Origin: Petunia secreta
Lineage: Eukaryota; Streptophyta; Magnoliopsida; Solanales; Solanaceae
Direction: 5' to 3'
Assembly: GCA_029990175.1 (NCBI GenBank)
Contig: JARKIP010000021.1
Span: 18,605,501 to 18,669,500, forward strand
Length of the DNA stretch: 64,000 nucleotides
Position numbers and translations under genes: made by a program. Shown in pieces: positions 46,726 to 55,910 of the stretch (positions within the stretch are counted from its first letter, which is position 1; each line of letters begins with the position of its first letter). The notes beneath the pieces were generated by a model, which saw nothing but the letters and a program-made list of their open reading frames with translations, was not told the origin of the DNA and did no database searches.

Positions 46726-47187
46726 TTTGGATATATGTAATATCTGGATAATCTTTTAACTTTTATTTTGGTTATGTAATTAGGTATGGATGACTTTTAT
46801 TTTCTTAGCCAAGTAATAGCTTTGATGTGCTTAAAAGGATAGCTTAATTAGTCGCAATTAAAACAAACATTCAAATATATTGTTCAGTTGTTCAGCATTC
46901 AACAGAAAATGACATAGTAAAATTTAGATGATTATTACATAAGCTCCAGAACGACGTATTGTTGTTCCTGAAAAACTATATGATGTTCCAAACATCTGCA
47001 CCAATTAATTAAGTTAACCCTGGAACAATATTACTTCGTTCTGGAATGATAAGTCGTTCCTTAATATAACCACTGATGTTACCAACATCCCAAGAACTTC
47101 TCCACTAATGTTCTTTAGAAAATGCAAAATACATATTATATCGAGACGCAAACGGCACAATGACATAATAAACATATAAAGTTATAA
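46726..47187. other. Convergent spacer downstream of Ulp1 copy B
   Basis: Non-coding, with a dense set of palindrome relics: TCCAGAACGA near 46947, GATGTTCCAAACATC at 46982-46996, TTCGTTCTGGAA near 47035 and GATGTTACCAACATC near 47076. Confidence 0.6.
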
Positions 47188-47489
47188 CTAGATGCTCCCT
47201 TGTGGTGGTGCTTCAGGTGGTGTTCCTGGTGGTGTGGAGTACGGGACATAATCGAGTCCCTTTTCAGCAAGCAGCCCGTTAAGCATTCTCTTCATCCTTC
47301 TTATGTCCCTTCTATAATCATGGAAGAATTCTTTGAAAATTTCCATTCCCACACTTCATACCTCAGCTGGTCCAAGCCGTCGTTCGAATTTCTAGAATTT
47401 GAATGTGAACTTGAGGAAGGAACTCTAGGCCATCTTGAACTCGATGCTCCTCTTATCGGTGCTCCCCTTGTTCTTGGACGACGAGGCAT
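47188..47489 (-). pseudogene. WKF protein, copy B1, frameshifted
   Basis: ATG at 47489 (MPRRPRTRGAPIRGASSSR), then LDQLRYEVWEWKF. A one-base frameshift follows directly after WKF (about 47320). The second frame continues KEFFHDYRRDIRRMKRML, then NGLLAEKGLDY, to a stop at 47188-47190. It has the same layout as copies A and B2: a basic Arg-rich N-terminus, the EVWxWKF core and a basic helix. It lacks the 12-residue repeats of copy A. Confidence 0.7.
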
Positions 47490-48126
47490 TTTGAAATATG
47501 TGGAATCAATGTGTGACTGTTGGTTATTTATTAGAGTAAAGTGGCAATCGACGAGTATGTTGGGAATGGTTTTATTTACCAGTGACTTTTGAGGAAACTC
47601 GTAACCGTTATGTACTACCCAAACGAGTGCAACTGCTAATTGTAACCGTTGTGCCTTTTAGATTTTAACATGCAGTTCGGAACATTTTGAATGTCGTTCG
47701 GTATATTGTACTTATTTAATTATAGATGGATTAGTTTTTTAGAAAATGAACAGAGTATATAAATTGTTCATCATTTGTTCAGAACGAGAAACTCATGTTC
47801 TACGCGTAATGTTGATGTTCCAAACATGAATATCTCATTGTATAAAGGTTGCATATGTTCCAGAACGACATAGTAACTTTTTGAACGTTTTCAAGATGTT
47901 CTGAACATATTTACAGGAACTAGAAAAACATATTTTTCATTGATCATCATTGTAGAGCTTTACAAAAAGAATGCTAGTTATATTAGCATTCAAATGGAAA
48001 AACTGCACATCACTATCAGTGCTTTACAAAAGGAATGCTAGTTATACTAGCATTCTAAAAAAAGATACTAGATTATAAACATTCAAAAAGAAATTATATA
48101 ATAAACATTAATAGGAACATCCACAT
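47490..48126. other. Spacer between the two WKF copies
   Basis: Non-coding and rich in the palindrome: GTTCGGAACATTTT near 47672, TGTTCAGAACG near 47780, GATGTTCCAAACATG near 47814, TGTTCCAGAACGAC near 47854 and ATGTTCTGAACAT at 47896-47908. A ~36-base direct repeat (GCTTTACAAAAAGAATGCTA and GCTTTACAAAAGGAATGCTA, each followed by GTTATA) lies near 47953 and 48020. Confidence 0.65.
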
Positions 48127-48451
48127 CTAGCGTGAAGGAGAGGAGTAGAAGTCAAGGTAATGCATCGCCTTATCAGCAAGCAGCCCTTTGAGCATTCTTT
48201 TGATCCTTCGCATTTCCTTCATCATCTTTTTGACGTCCTTTTTGTAGCCATGTAGGAAGCCCTCAAACTGGAACTTCCAACCCCACACTTCTTCCCTTAG
48301 TTGTTCCAATATGTAAATAGTTCTTTCAGTTTGTGGTTCGTCTGAAAATGATAATGCAACTGTTGTGTTTTTGCCTCGATGTGGAGGCTCGTTTAGCCGT
48401 GGAGGCTCCTCTGGCCATGGAGCCACCTCTTGTTCGTGGTTGACGTGCCAT
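48127..48451 (-). pseudogene. WKF protein, copy B2, frameshifted
   Basis: ATG at 48451 (MARQPRTRGGSMARGASTAK). The N-terminal frame hits a stop near 48328. The C-terminal frame is open, with ILEQLREEVWGWKFQFEGF, then YKKDVKKMMKEMRRIKRML, ending at 48127-48129. The total (325 nt) is one base off a multiple of three, as a single-base frameshift would give. Its C-terminus (GLLADKAMHYLDFYSSPSR) is longer than copy A's and resembles B1's. Confidence 0.7.
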
Positions 48452-48951
48452 TTTTGATGATGAATGGTTTGAAGTGTAAGTTGTTTAATGTGGATTGAAA
48501 TGCTTTGAATTGTTGGGTAATTATAAAAGTAAAGAGAGGCAACCGAAACGTTTGTAGCCGTTTGGTGTATTGGTATTTGAGTGGCTTGAATTGTAGCCGT
48601 TTGTGTATTTCAAAGTTTGAACTGGTGGTTCCAAACGTCAGCCTATAGGAGTAGAATTCGTGTAACGTATTCTTGAAAAGATGTTCCGAACATCATTGCG
48701 ACCTAACTGCTACCTACCTGCAACCTAGTCAGCTGATAGGTGTATTGGTATTGTAGCCGTTTTTGAATTTCTTTCATAGGACGTTCCGAAATTTTTTCGA
48801 TCTAGCCCAAACTCGTGATAAATTATTACATTGGGCGCGTGAACAATATTTATTTACCAACGGTAATAAAAATACACCACCCAACACATTATATATCTGT
48901 TCATTATTTATAAAACCAGTTTACAAAATTAAATCAAACATCCAGATTAAA
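48452..48951. other. Divergent spacer between WKF B2 and the GRF gene
   Basis: About 500 bases, presumably both promoters. It contains a full palindrome GATGTTCCGAACATC at 48680-48694 and two related stretches reading GTAGCCGTTTG and TGTATTGGTATTTGAG / GTGTATTGGTATTGTAG (48555-48600 and 48735-48760). Confidence 0.6.
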
Positions 48952-49327
48952 ATGTCTAGTAGATCTGTGAATAGTGGAAGTGTAGTACCATTTTGTCGAT
49001 GTGGAGATTATGCGAAGTTAAAAACATCGTGGACTCAACTAAACCCAGGAAGGAGGTTTTACGGATGCAAATATGGTCAGGTTAGGTGAGTTTGTTGTAT
49101 TTATTATTTTTTTTATGTAGGCAAATGGCTGCAGATGGCATGATGAAGAGATGTCAGATCAAGCGAAGAGAGTAATATGTGGTCTACTTAAGAAGTTGAA
49201 AGCTGTTGAAGAAGAGAGGAAAGAGACACGGTTATGGCGGAAAAAATTGGGTATTGGGGTACTGCTAGTTGTGGTGCTAATTATTCTCATATTCTGTACT
49301 TGGATCAAGTGTTGGTTCATAGTTTAA
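48952..49327 (+). CDS. GRF zinc-finger protein with C-terminal membrane helix
   Basis: Two exons, 48952-49080 and 49121-49327, giving 111 residues. The first part is a GRF-type zinc finger: PFCRCGDY (Cys15, Cys17), NPGRRFYGC (Cys39), then GCRWHDEE (Cys47). A charged helix follows (LLKKLKAVEEERKETRLWRK, about 65-84), then a hydrophobic segment LGIGVLLVVVLIILIFCTWI (86-105), likely a tail anchor. GRF fingers bind single-stranded nucleic acid in several eukaryotic proteins; plant genomes carry many small GRF-TM genes of unknown role. The intron is only 40 nt (GT at 49081, AG at 49120); without splicing the finger is cut before its last Cys. There are no stops or frameshifts. It lies next to the Ulp1/WKF unit. 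Confidence 0.75.
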
Positions 49328-49479
49328 GTTCTATTTATTTCTAATTGTTATGTGTTGTGTACTAATGATCAAGAAATTTCATTTGAAATTGTTATTTTGT
49401 CCTGTAAATTACCATTATACCCTAAGTCGTTCCGCACGACACACTTCATGTTTCAATCATATCGCTATCTATTTTGAAT

Positions 49480-51850
49480 ATTTTCAAAAACAATACGATG
49501 AAGATAGCAACATCGGAAAAGGGCGCTTCGAACATGATGTTCATGTGACAAACATCAACAACATGTTCGAAACAACAGAGCTAGATGGATAATCATTTGT
49601 CACTCTAACAAGTATACTTTGTAATTTAGAGTGATAATGATTATCGCCCTTTAATTATCATGTGACAATGATCATCACTTGTAACTTTTACAAGTGTAAT
49701 TGGCCATTTGTAGTAACAATGTTCATCAATTCTAAGTCTAACTACTCTAACTGGTCTTTGTGATGAAAGTTGATGAATTTATCACTCTTACAAGTATAAT
49801 TGGTCAGTTATAGTCATATAATCATCATAATTTTTCACTATATGTGAAAAGTATGATGAAGATAGAAACAATAAAACACCGCACGCGGAACATCACATAA
49901 AATGTGACAAACCTCTATTTGATGTTCGGAACTAGAGTATATGTATGGATCATCATTTCTCCCTATAACAAGTATAATTGGTCATTTGTAGTGATAGTGA
50001 TCATCATTTGTCACTCTAACAAGTATAGTGTGCCATTTGTAGGTATAATGATCATCATTTGTCACTATAACAAGTATAGTGGGTCATTTCTACTCATAGT
50101 GAGCATCATTTGCCAGTCTAACAAGTATAGTGGGCCATTTGTAGGTATAATGATCATCATTTGTCACTCTAACAAGTATAGTGAGTCATTTATTATCATA
50201 TTGATCATCATTTGTCACTCTAACAACTCTAGTTGGCCATTTATTATCATATTGATCATCATTTGTCACTCTAACAAGTATAGTACTCATAGTGATAATC
50301 ATTTCTCCCTATAACAAGTATAATTGGTCATTTGTAGTGATAGTGATCATTATTTTTCGCTCTAACAAGTATAATTGGTCATTTATAATGATAGTGATCA
50401 TCATTTGTCACACAAACTACTCTAAGTGGTCTTTGTGATGAAAGTTGATGAATTTATCATATTACAAGTATAATTGGTCACTTATAGTCATATAATCATC
50501 ATAATTTGTCGCTCTAACTACACTAACTGTGAAAAGTATGATGAAGATAGAAATAATAGAACACTGCACGCAGAACATCACATAAAATGTGACAAACCTC
50601 TATTTGATATTCGGAACTAGAGTATATGTATGGATCATTATTTCTCCCTATAACAAGTATAATTGGTAATTTGTAGTGATAGTGATCATTATTTGTCACT
50701 CTAACAAGTATAGTGGGCCATTTGTAGGTATAATGATCATCATTTGTCACTATAACAAGTATAGTGGGTCATTTCTACTCATACTGAGCATCATTTGTCA
50801 GTCTAACAAGTATAGTGGGCCATTTGTAGGTACAATGATCATTATTTGTCACTCTAACAAGTATAGTGGGTCATTTCTTATCATATTGATCATCATTTGT
50901 CACTCTAACAACTTTAATTGGCCATTTCTAGTCACAATGATCATCATTTGTCAGTCTAACAAGTATTATGGGGGCATTTGTAGATATAATGATCATCATT
51001 TGTCACTCTAACAAGTATAGTAGGTCATTTCTACTCATAGTGATCATCATTTCTCCCTATAACAAGTATAATTGGTCATTTGTAGTGAAAGTGATCATTA
51101 TTTTTCGCTCTAACAAGTATAATTGGTCATTTGTAGTGATGGTGATCATCATTTGTCACACAAACTACTCTAAGCGGTCTTTGTGATGAAAGTTGATGAA
51201 TTTATCATTCTTACAAGTATAATTGGTCACTTATAGTCATATAATCATCATAATTTGTTACTCTAACTACTCTAACTGTGAAAATTATGATGAAGATAGA
51301 AACAATAGAACACTGCACGCGGAACATCACATAAAATGTGACAAACCTCTATTTGATGGTCGGAACTAGAGTATATGTATGGGTCATCATACGATGAAGA
51401 TAGCAACATTAAAATTATGCGCTCCGAATGACCGTATAATGCGACAAACATCAATAGGTTGTTTGAAACAACCCTACGATAGATGATACTCACTTGTCAC
51501 TCTTACAAGTATAATTAGTCATGCTAGTGATAATTGTCAACATTTATCACTCTAACAAGTATAATTGGTCATTACTACTGATAATTGTCATCATTTCTCA
51601 GTCAACCAACTATATTTGGTCCTTTTAAGCGAAATGAGCATCATTTGTCACTTTTACAATTCTAGTGGGTCATTTCTAGTGATAATCATCATCATTTGTC
51701 ACTCTAACAACTCAAATTTGTCCTTTCTAGTTAAAAGGAACGTCATTTATCACTCTATTCGGGAAATTTGGTCTTGTATAGTGTTAATGATCATCATTTA
51801 TACCTGGAACATACCAGTTACGTTCCGAACATAGTTTAGTGTTGGAACAC
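49480..51850. repeat. 51-bp minisatellite with higher-order repeats
   Basis: Dozens of units built on CATCATTTGTCACTCTAACA, AGTATAGTGGGTCATTTCTA, GTCATAGTGAT (51 bases). Because 51 is 17 codons, frames stay open across units (repeating IICHSNKYSGPF), which explains the open frames here; I do not call them proteins. A larger block beginning TATGATGAAGATAGAAA with GCGGAACATCACATAAAATG recurs near 49852, 50536 and 51288 (spacing about 680 and 750). A variant with GATGAAGATAGCAACAT starts the array (near 49497) and recurs near 51393. Palindrome relics (ATGTTCGGAACTAGAG) are part of the larger block. Confidence 0.92.
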
Positions 51851-52465
51851 ATTGGATATGTTCCGAACTTAGCGTATGAATTATTAACTTTTCCAGAAAT
51901 GGAGTAGAACAAGTTGTCGTTTGGAATGTCGTATTGTAATATCCTAAACAACAGTTGATATGTTGCGAACTATAAGCAAATATGATGGTTTGGAGACAAC
52001 AATTTAACAGTACTAACTAAAGACCTTCATAAAAATATTAATTGAAAAGACATAAGAAAACCATATTCATAAACAGTGTAACTACTTAAACAATTAATAT
52101 ATAATAGCGTCTTCATTATTGTTTTGGCCTCCACCGAAGTGATTTTACAAAACCCTCTCAATCCGATCTAATTGCAATTGCATCTGCTCAAGTTTTGTCT
52201 CGAGTGTTTGAATGGTTAGGTCCGAATTCTACAATGGAGCTCAGAATGAAGTTGGCGTATTTTTTTTGAAACGAGGTCCTCGGTAACGCGACACAAAGAC
52301 TCCTTATGACTCTTCGAAGCTGCCACCGGTATGCGAATGATGCATAATTATTTTCGTATCGGGGGTCAGAATTTCTTCGAATATGTTCTTGAATTCATTC
52401 GAGATGTGAGTACCTCTCGCAATTATCTGCTACCTCCTTGATGTCAACAACTTCAAAATGCACGT
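51851..52465 (-). other. Flank with degenerate coding-like sequence
   Basis: Two palindrome relics (ATGTTCCGAACTTAG near 51858, ATGTTGCGAAC near 51960) precede a stretch that, on the minus strand between about 52463 and 52100, reads like a broken protein: NEFKNIFEEIL, then MHHSHTGGSFEES, then TIQTLETKLEQMQLQLDRIE, which looks like a coiled coil. Frameshifts and stops separate the parts. I do not recognise the family. Confidence 0.3.
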
Positions 52466-52479
52466 CACTACAAGAAAAT

Positions 52480-53290
52480 TCATCTCTAGCTACGAAGCTC
52501 ATCGCAGCTAAATATGAAAATTTCCGTGGCTAAACACTTTAGCCACAAAAGTTTTTCTCGTAGCATACCGTAGCAAAATGTGGGGTGGCTAAATGTTAGC
52601 TACAAACTTTACATATCCCGTGGCTAAGAATTAATACTTATTGCCACAAAAGCGGGTGTGTTGTAGCTACAGTGGTAGAGCTTCTTGCCACGGAAAAATA
52701 TAGTTATAGCAAATAATTTTATTATTTTGCCACAACAAAAAAAACTTTATAGCTATCTCAATAATGTAGCCACAAGAAATTATATCGTAGCAAAAAAGTT
52801 AATTTATTTGCCATGCATATTCAACTTTTATGGCTATTTGTATTGTTTAGTTATGTGGCAATAACACTTGTGTTTAGCTATGAATTAAAAAATTCATAGC
52901 TATGAATTGAAGTATTTGCCACGAATCTTTTAAAACTGTAGCAAAGAATTTCTACTTTTTGCTATGAATATATAGAACGGTGGCAAAATTTTTTTCATAT
53001 TTGCTACAAAAATATTAACATTGTAGCTAATAATTCATACTTTTTGCTATGAAATATATAGAATTGTAGCAAAAAATTTTCGTCATTAGCTACTGAAAGT
53101 GAATCTACAGCCACGTTCTTGCTTTATGGCAATATTATATACATGTTTAGCTACCAATTCTAAAATCTTATAGCTACACATTAAAATTTTTTCCACAAAT
53201 ATTACTAGCTACAACAATTTATATAATGTAGCTACGAACCATATATGTATCCACAATTTATATATAATTGTGCGAAAATATATTCTCAAT
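52480..53290. repeat. CACTA subterminal repeat region
   Basis: Dense short motifs in both orientations: TAGCTAC, TTGCCAC, GTAGCAAA, GTGGCTAA and TATAGCTA, roughly one every 20-30 bases. In En/Spm such clustered motifs near the termini bind the TNPA-type protein. Confidence 0.8.
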
Positions 53291-53940
53291 AGTTTAAAAA
53301 ATACACAAAAGTAGAAAGAAGACATAATTAAAGTCAACAAATTCATTCAAATTTTATAATAATAAATTATTATTTAATTCAAACATATCCGATGTTTTTA
53401 CAAGAAAAAATCATTCATGTCCCAATCAATCTTTTGATCCTTTCATGATTTATTCATGTCCAGTCGACCTTTGATGTTTTCATGATTCCTCCATAAACTG
53501 CAATAACAATTCAAAAAGAAAAAAAAAAAAGAAAATAGTGAAATGATATATTTTCAAGAAAAAATAAAAAATCATCCCACATAATTTTAAAGGACGAGCA
53601 AAGTTGTAATATCAATAGAATCTTCACCAGTTTCTTCCTCATCCTAATATTCAGATCTATATGATGTTTTATAACTATTACATGAATTGTGTTTGTTTAA
53701 GTCCACAATGACATGATTATGAGTTGTTGAAGTACTTTATTCAGAGTTGAGCAAGTCAATATTTTTTCACGTTGAACAACGATAGGAGAAGTCTACTAAA
53801 GTACGCTAAGAGCAATACTGCTATCAACAACACCACTAACTAAGACTTGTTCACCATTGTAAACATTCCATCCACATAGTTACTAATTAGGGATAAAATT
53901 GAAATGTGTTTAAAAGAAAAAAGTTATTAAGCAATATAAT
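53291..53940. other. CACTA interior, 3' of the TNP1-like gene
   Basis: AT-rich, no gene seen. A partial local repeat concerns the word CATTCATGTCC, then ATCTTTTGATCCTTTCATGAT and GACCTTTGATGTTTTCATGA near 53410-53490. Probably the 3' untranslated region of the TNP1-like gene. Confidence 0.5.
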
Positions 53941-55890
53941 AAGCTACTTACAGTTGCATCATTTGAACAATGCTGACGTCGAGCTGCAAACATCCTAAAT
54001 TTTTCTTCCTATCGTTTATCATACTCTGCTAGCTTATTATCAAAATCTTTCATGATTCATGCAACTTGTTCTCGAGCTTCTCTTTTAACTTCGTTCACAT
54101 GATCATTTGCTTCTTTTCTCGCTTCTTCCACACGCTCATTTGCTTCTTTTCGTGCTGCCTCCACTTGCTTTAACAATTCAATCTTTGTTGGTCGACCACC
54201 AAAATATTCACTAATACTCTTTTCAGGACCATAGGCACGAAGATATCCATTTTTTTCGACCCCAAGCACTTGTGCAAATATATCATCATCATTTAAAGAG
54301 ATTTCTCCTTTTTCTTGTTGCTTTTTCAATTGGTCAAATTGAGCCTACAATTAAGAAAATGTAAAAAAAAAATATATAAGACATTAAAATATACTAAAAT
54401 GAGCAAAAGAGGAAACATATAGACATTACAATGGCATCTTGCTGAAAAGTATCGACTTCTTTTCCATTTTAGATTCCTTGAAAAGGTCAACACGAGAAGG
54501 AACTTTTCCATTCTTTTTCGTCTACAAAGATAATAATCAATATTATTACTCCAATAAAAATGGGTGATATAAATCTTCTAACATTATTTAAAAATATTAT
54601 AATGTTCATACCATATCGTATCTAAGCCTTGCATAACTTTGGGTCCCAGTATATGGAGGCAAGGATCGTTTTGATCTATTTGTCTTATTCTGCATGCTTC
54701 TTTTCTGAATACAAAAATTAAAAAATAATTAATAAAATTAGTCTTTATAACATGTAATAATTAAAAAAGAACAAGCTAATTACTTTAATTACCTGAAATT
54801 CAGCACCACTCCAAAGGTTGACCAAATATTTTTATTCATCCGCGGGAACATGTTTAGGCTTATTTCGCAAGCGAAGCTGATAAGTTGATTTTGAATCAAA
54901 ATATTTCCTTTTCAACTTGTGCCTGTAGTCCCTATATAGGTCACTCATATGACCAAGAATTGCTCCTTTTCTGCTTTCGGACATATCCAAAGTAAACTTT
55001 TCCTATGATACAATCAAAATACCTTTATATCGTGATTTTATTTTCTACCACTTGCATGTAAATACATATAAAAGTAAAGAAGAAATTGAACTTGATAAGT
55101 TTACTAGTATTTCTTACCAATATAATATCCCACATTGTATCAATCTTGGTTTGCTCAATACCTTTCCAGCCATCTACTTTTAGTGGACAACAAGTTCGAT
55201 TTCTAACTGTTTGTCCCAAAAACCAGACGAACTGTGTTGAGTTATCACCAATAGCTTGATAGTTTTCATCAAATTCTATATGCAACTTTTCTCCCTCCTT
55301 TAAGTTTATTATTTTCACACACCGTGTAGGCCCTCTAGTTTTTCTTTTCACAGTGTTGGAGCCTACATTTGAAGGTTGAATAAATACAGTCAAGAAAAAA
55401 TGATAACAATAGTGATTAAGATCACTAAAAAATAATACAAGGATAAAATTACCTGTTAAATTTGTTTCTAGCCCATTATTTGGTTCATGTCCTTCTCCAC
55501 CCGATTCATTCACCACTTCAAAAATATTACCTCTAGAACTATTTTCTCCGAGAGAAGTACTCATAAAAATGTCACAATTATTTGGCAATGTATAAATCTC
55601 AATGGGCTTCTTCTTATTTGTCTGGTAACTTTCAAGCATGTCCTTAACATCCGAATCATCACGACACTCCACTAGTCCATCATAATCACTAATAACTCTA
55701 TCTCCTCTCAAATAATAAAACTTATCTCCTTCAAAATATCAAAGCTACACTGTGCTTTTAGCTCATCCACCATATCAAAGTAGCATATGAAGTCTACATC
55801 AATGTCATCTATTTTCATCAATTTTCCCTGTACATACTTTCTAGAAGGTGAAAATGTAAAATAGCCACCATAATAATAACTTATTGTCAT
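53941..55890 (-). pseudogene. CACTA TNP1-like gene (PB1-like domain + Transposase_24), broken
   Basis: Exons read on the minus strand. A PB1-like N-terminus (55890-55711; YYYGGYFTFSPSRKYVQGK) shifts frame by one base near 55711 into RGDRVISDYDGLVEC. Then comes the Transposase_24 core (TRGPTRCVKIINLKEGEKLH, FVWFLGQTVRN, about 55350-55110). The next exon (about 54990-54800) reads RLRNKPKHVPADE, a TGA where Trp is expected, then KYLVNLWSGAEFQ. Further exons hold a Lys/Arg-rich segment (54700-54610) and DDDIFAQVLGVEKNGYLRAYG (54329-54057), followed by a coiled coil of EARKEAN repeats. Such proteins bind subterminal repeats in CACTA elements. The frameshift and nonsense codon make it non-functional. 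Confidence 0.75.
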
Positions 55891-55910
55891 CTTGTCAACA
55901 CCCCCTGAGA

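Larger units (their letters stand above)
52466..55910 (-). mobile_element. CACTA (En/Spm) transposon, one end plus TNP1-like gene
   Basis: CACTACAAGAAAA at 52466-52478 is the canonical plant CACTA terminus. It is followed by about 800 bases of subterminal repeats and then by a minus-strand gene of the TNP1/Transposase_24 type, so this is the 3' end of the element. I found neither the opposite terminus (TTTTCTTGTAGTG) nor a TNP2 transposase gene downstream of 55.9 kb. The element is truncated, or its other end has diverged; the right boundary given is the end of recognisable coding sequence. Confidence 0.75.

Noticed and set aside
44749..48694. GTTCGGAAC palindromes as heat-shock elements
   Set aside because: Heat-shock elements need TTC and GAA separated by two bases; here one base separates them and the flanks GAT/ATC extend the palindrome to 15 bases.
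49904..51186. Repetitive frames IICHSNKYSGPF as a repeat protein
   Set aside because: A 51-bp period keeps any stop-free frame open. Units vary as much at codon positions 1 and 2 as at 3 by eye, and superunits break the frame.
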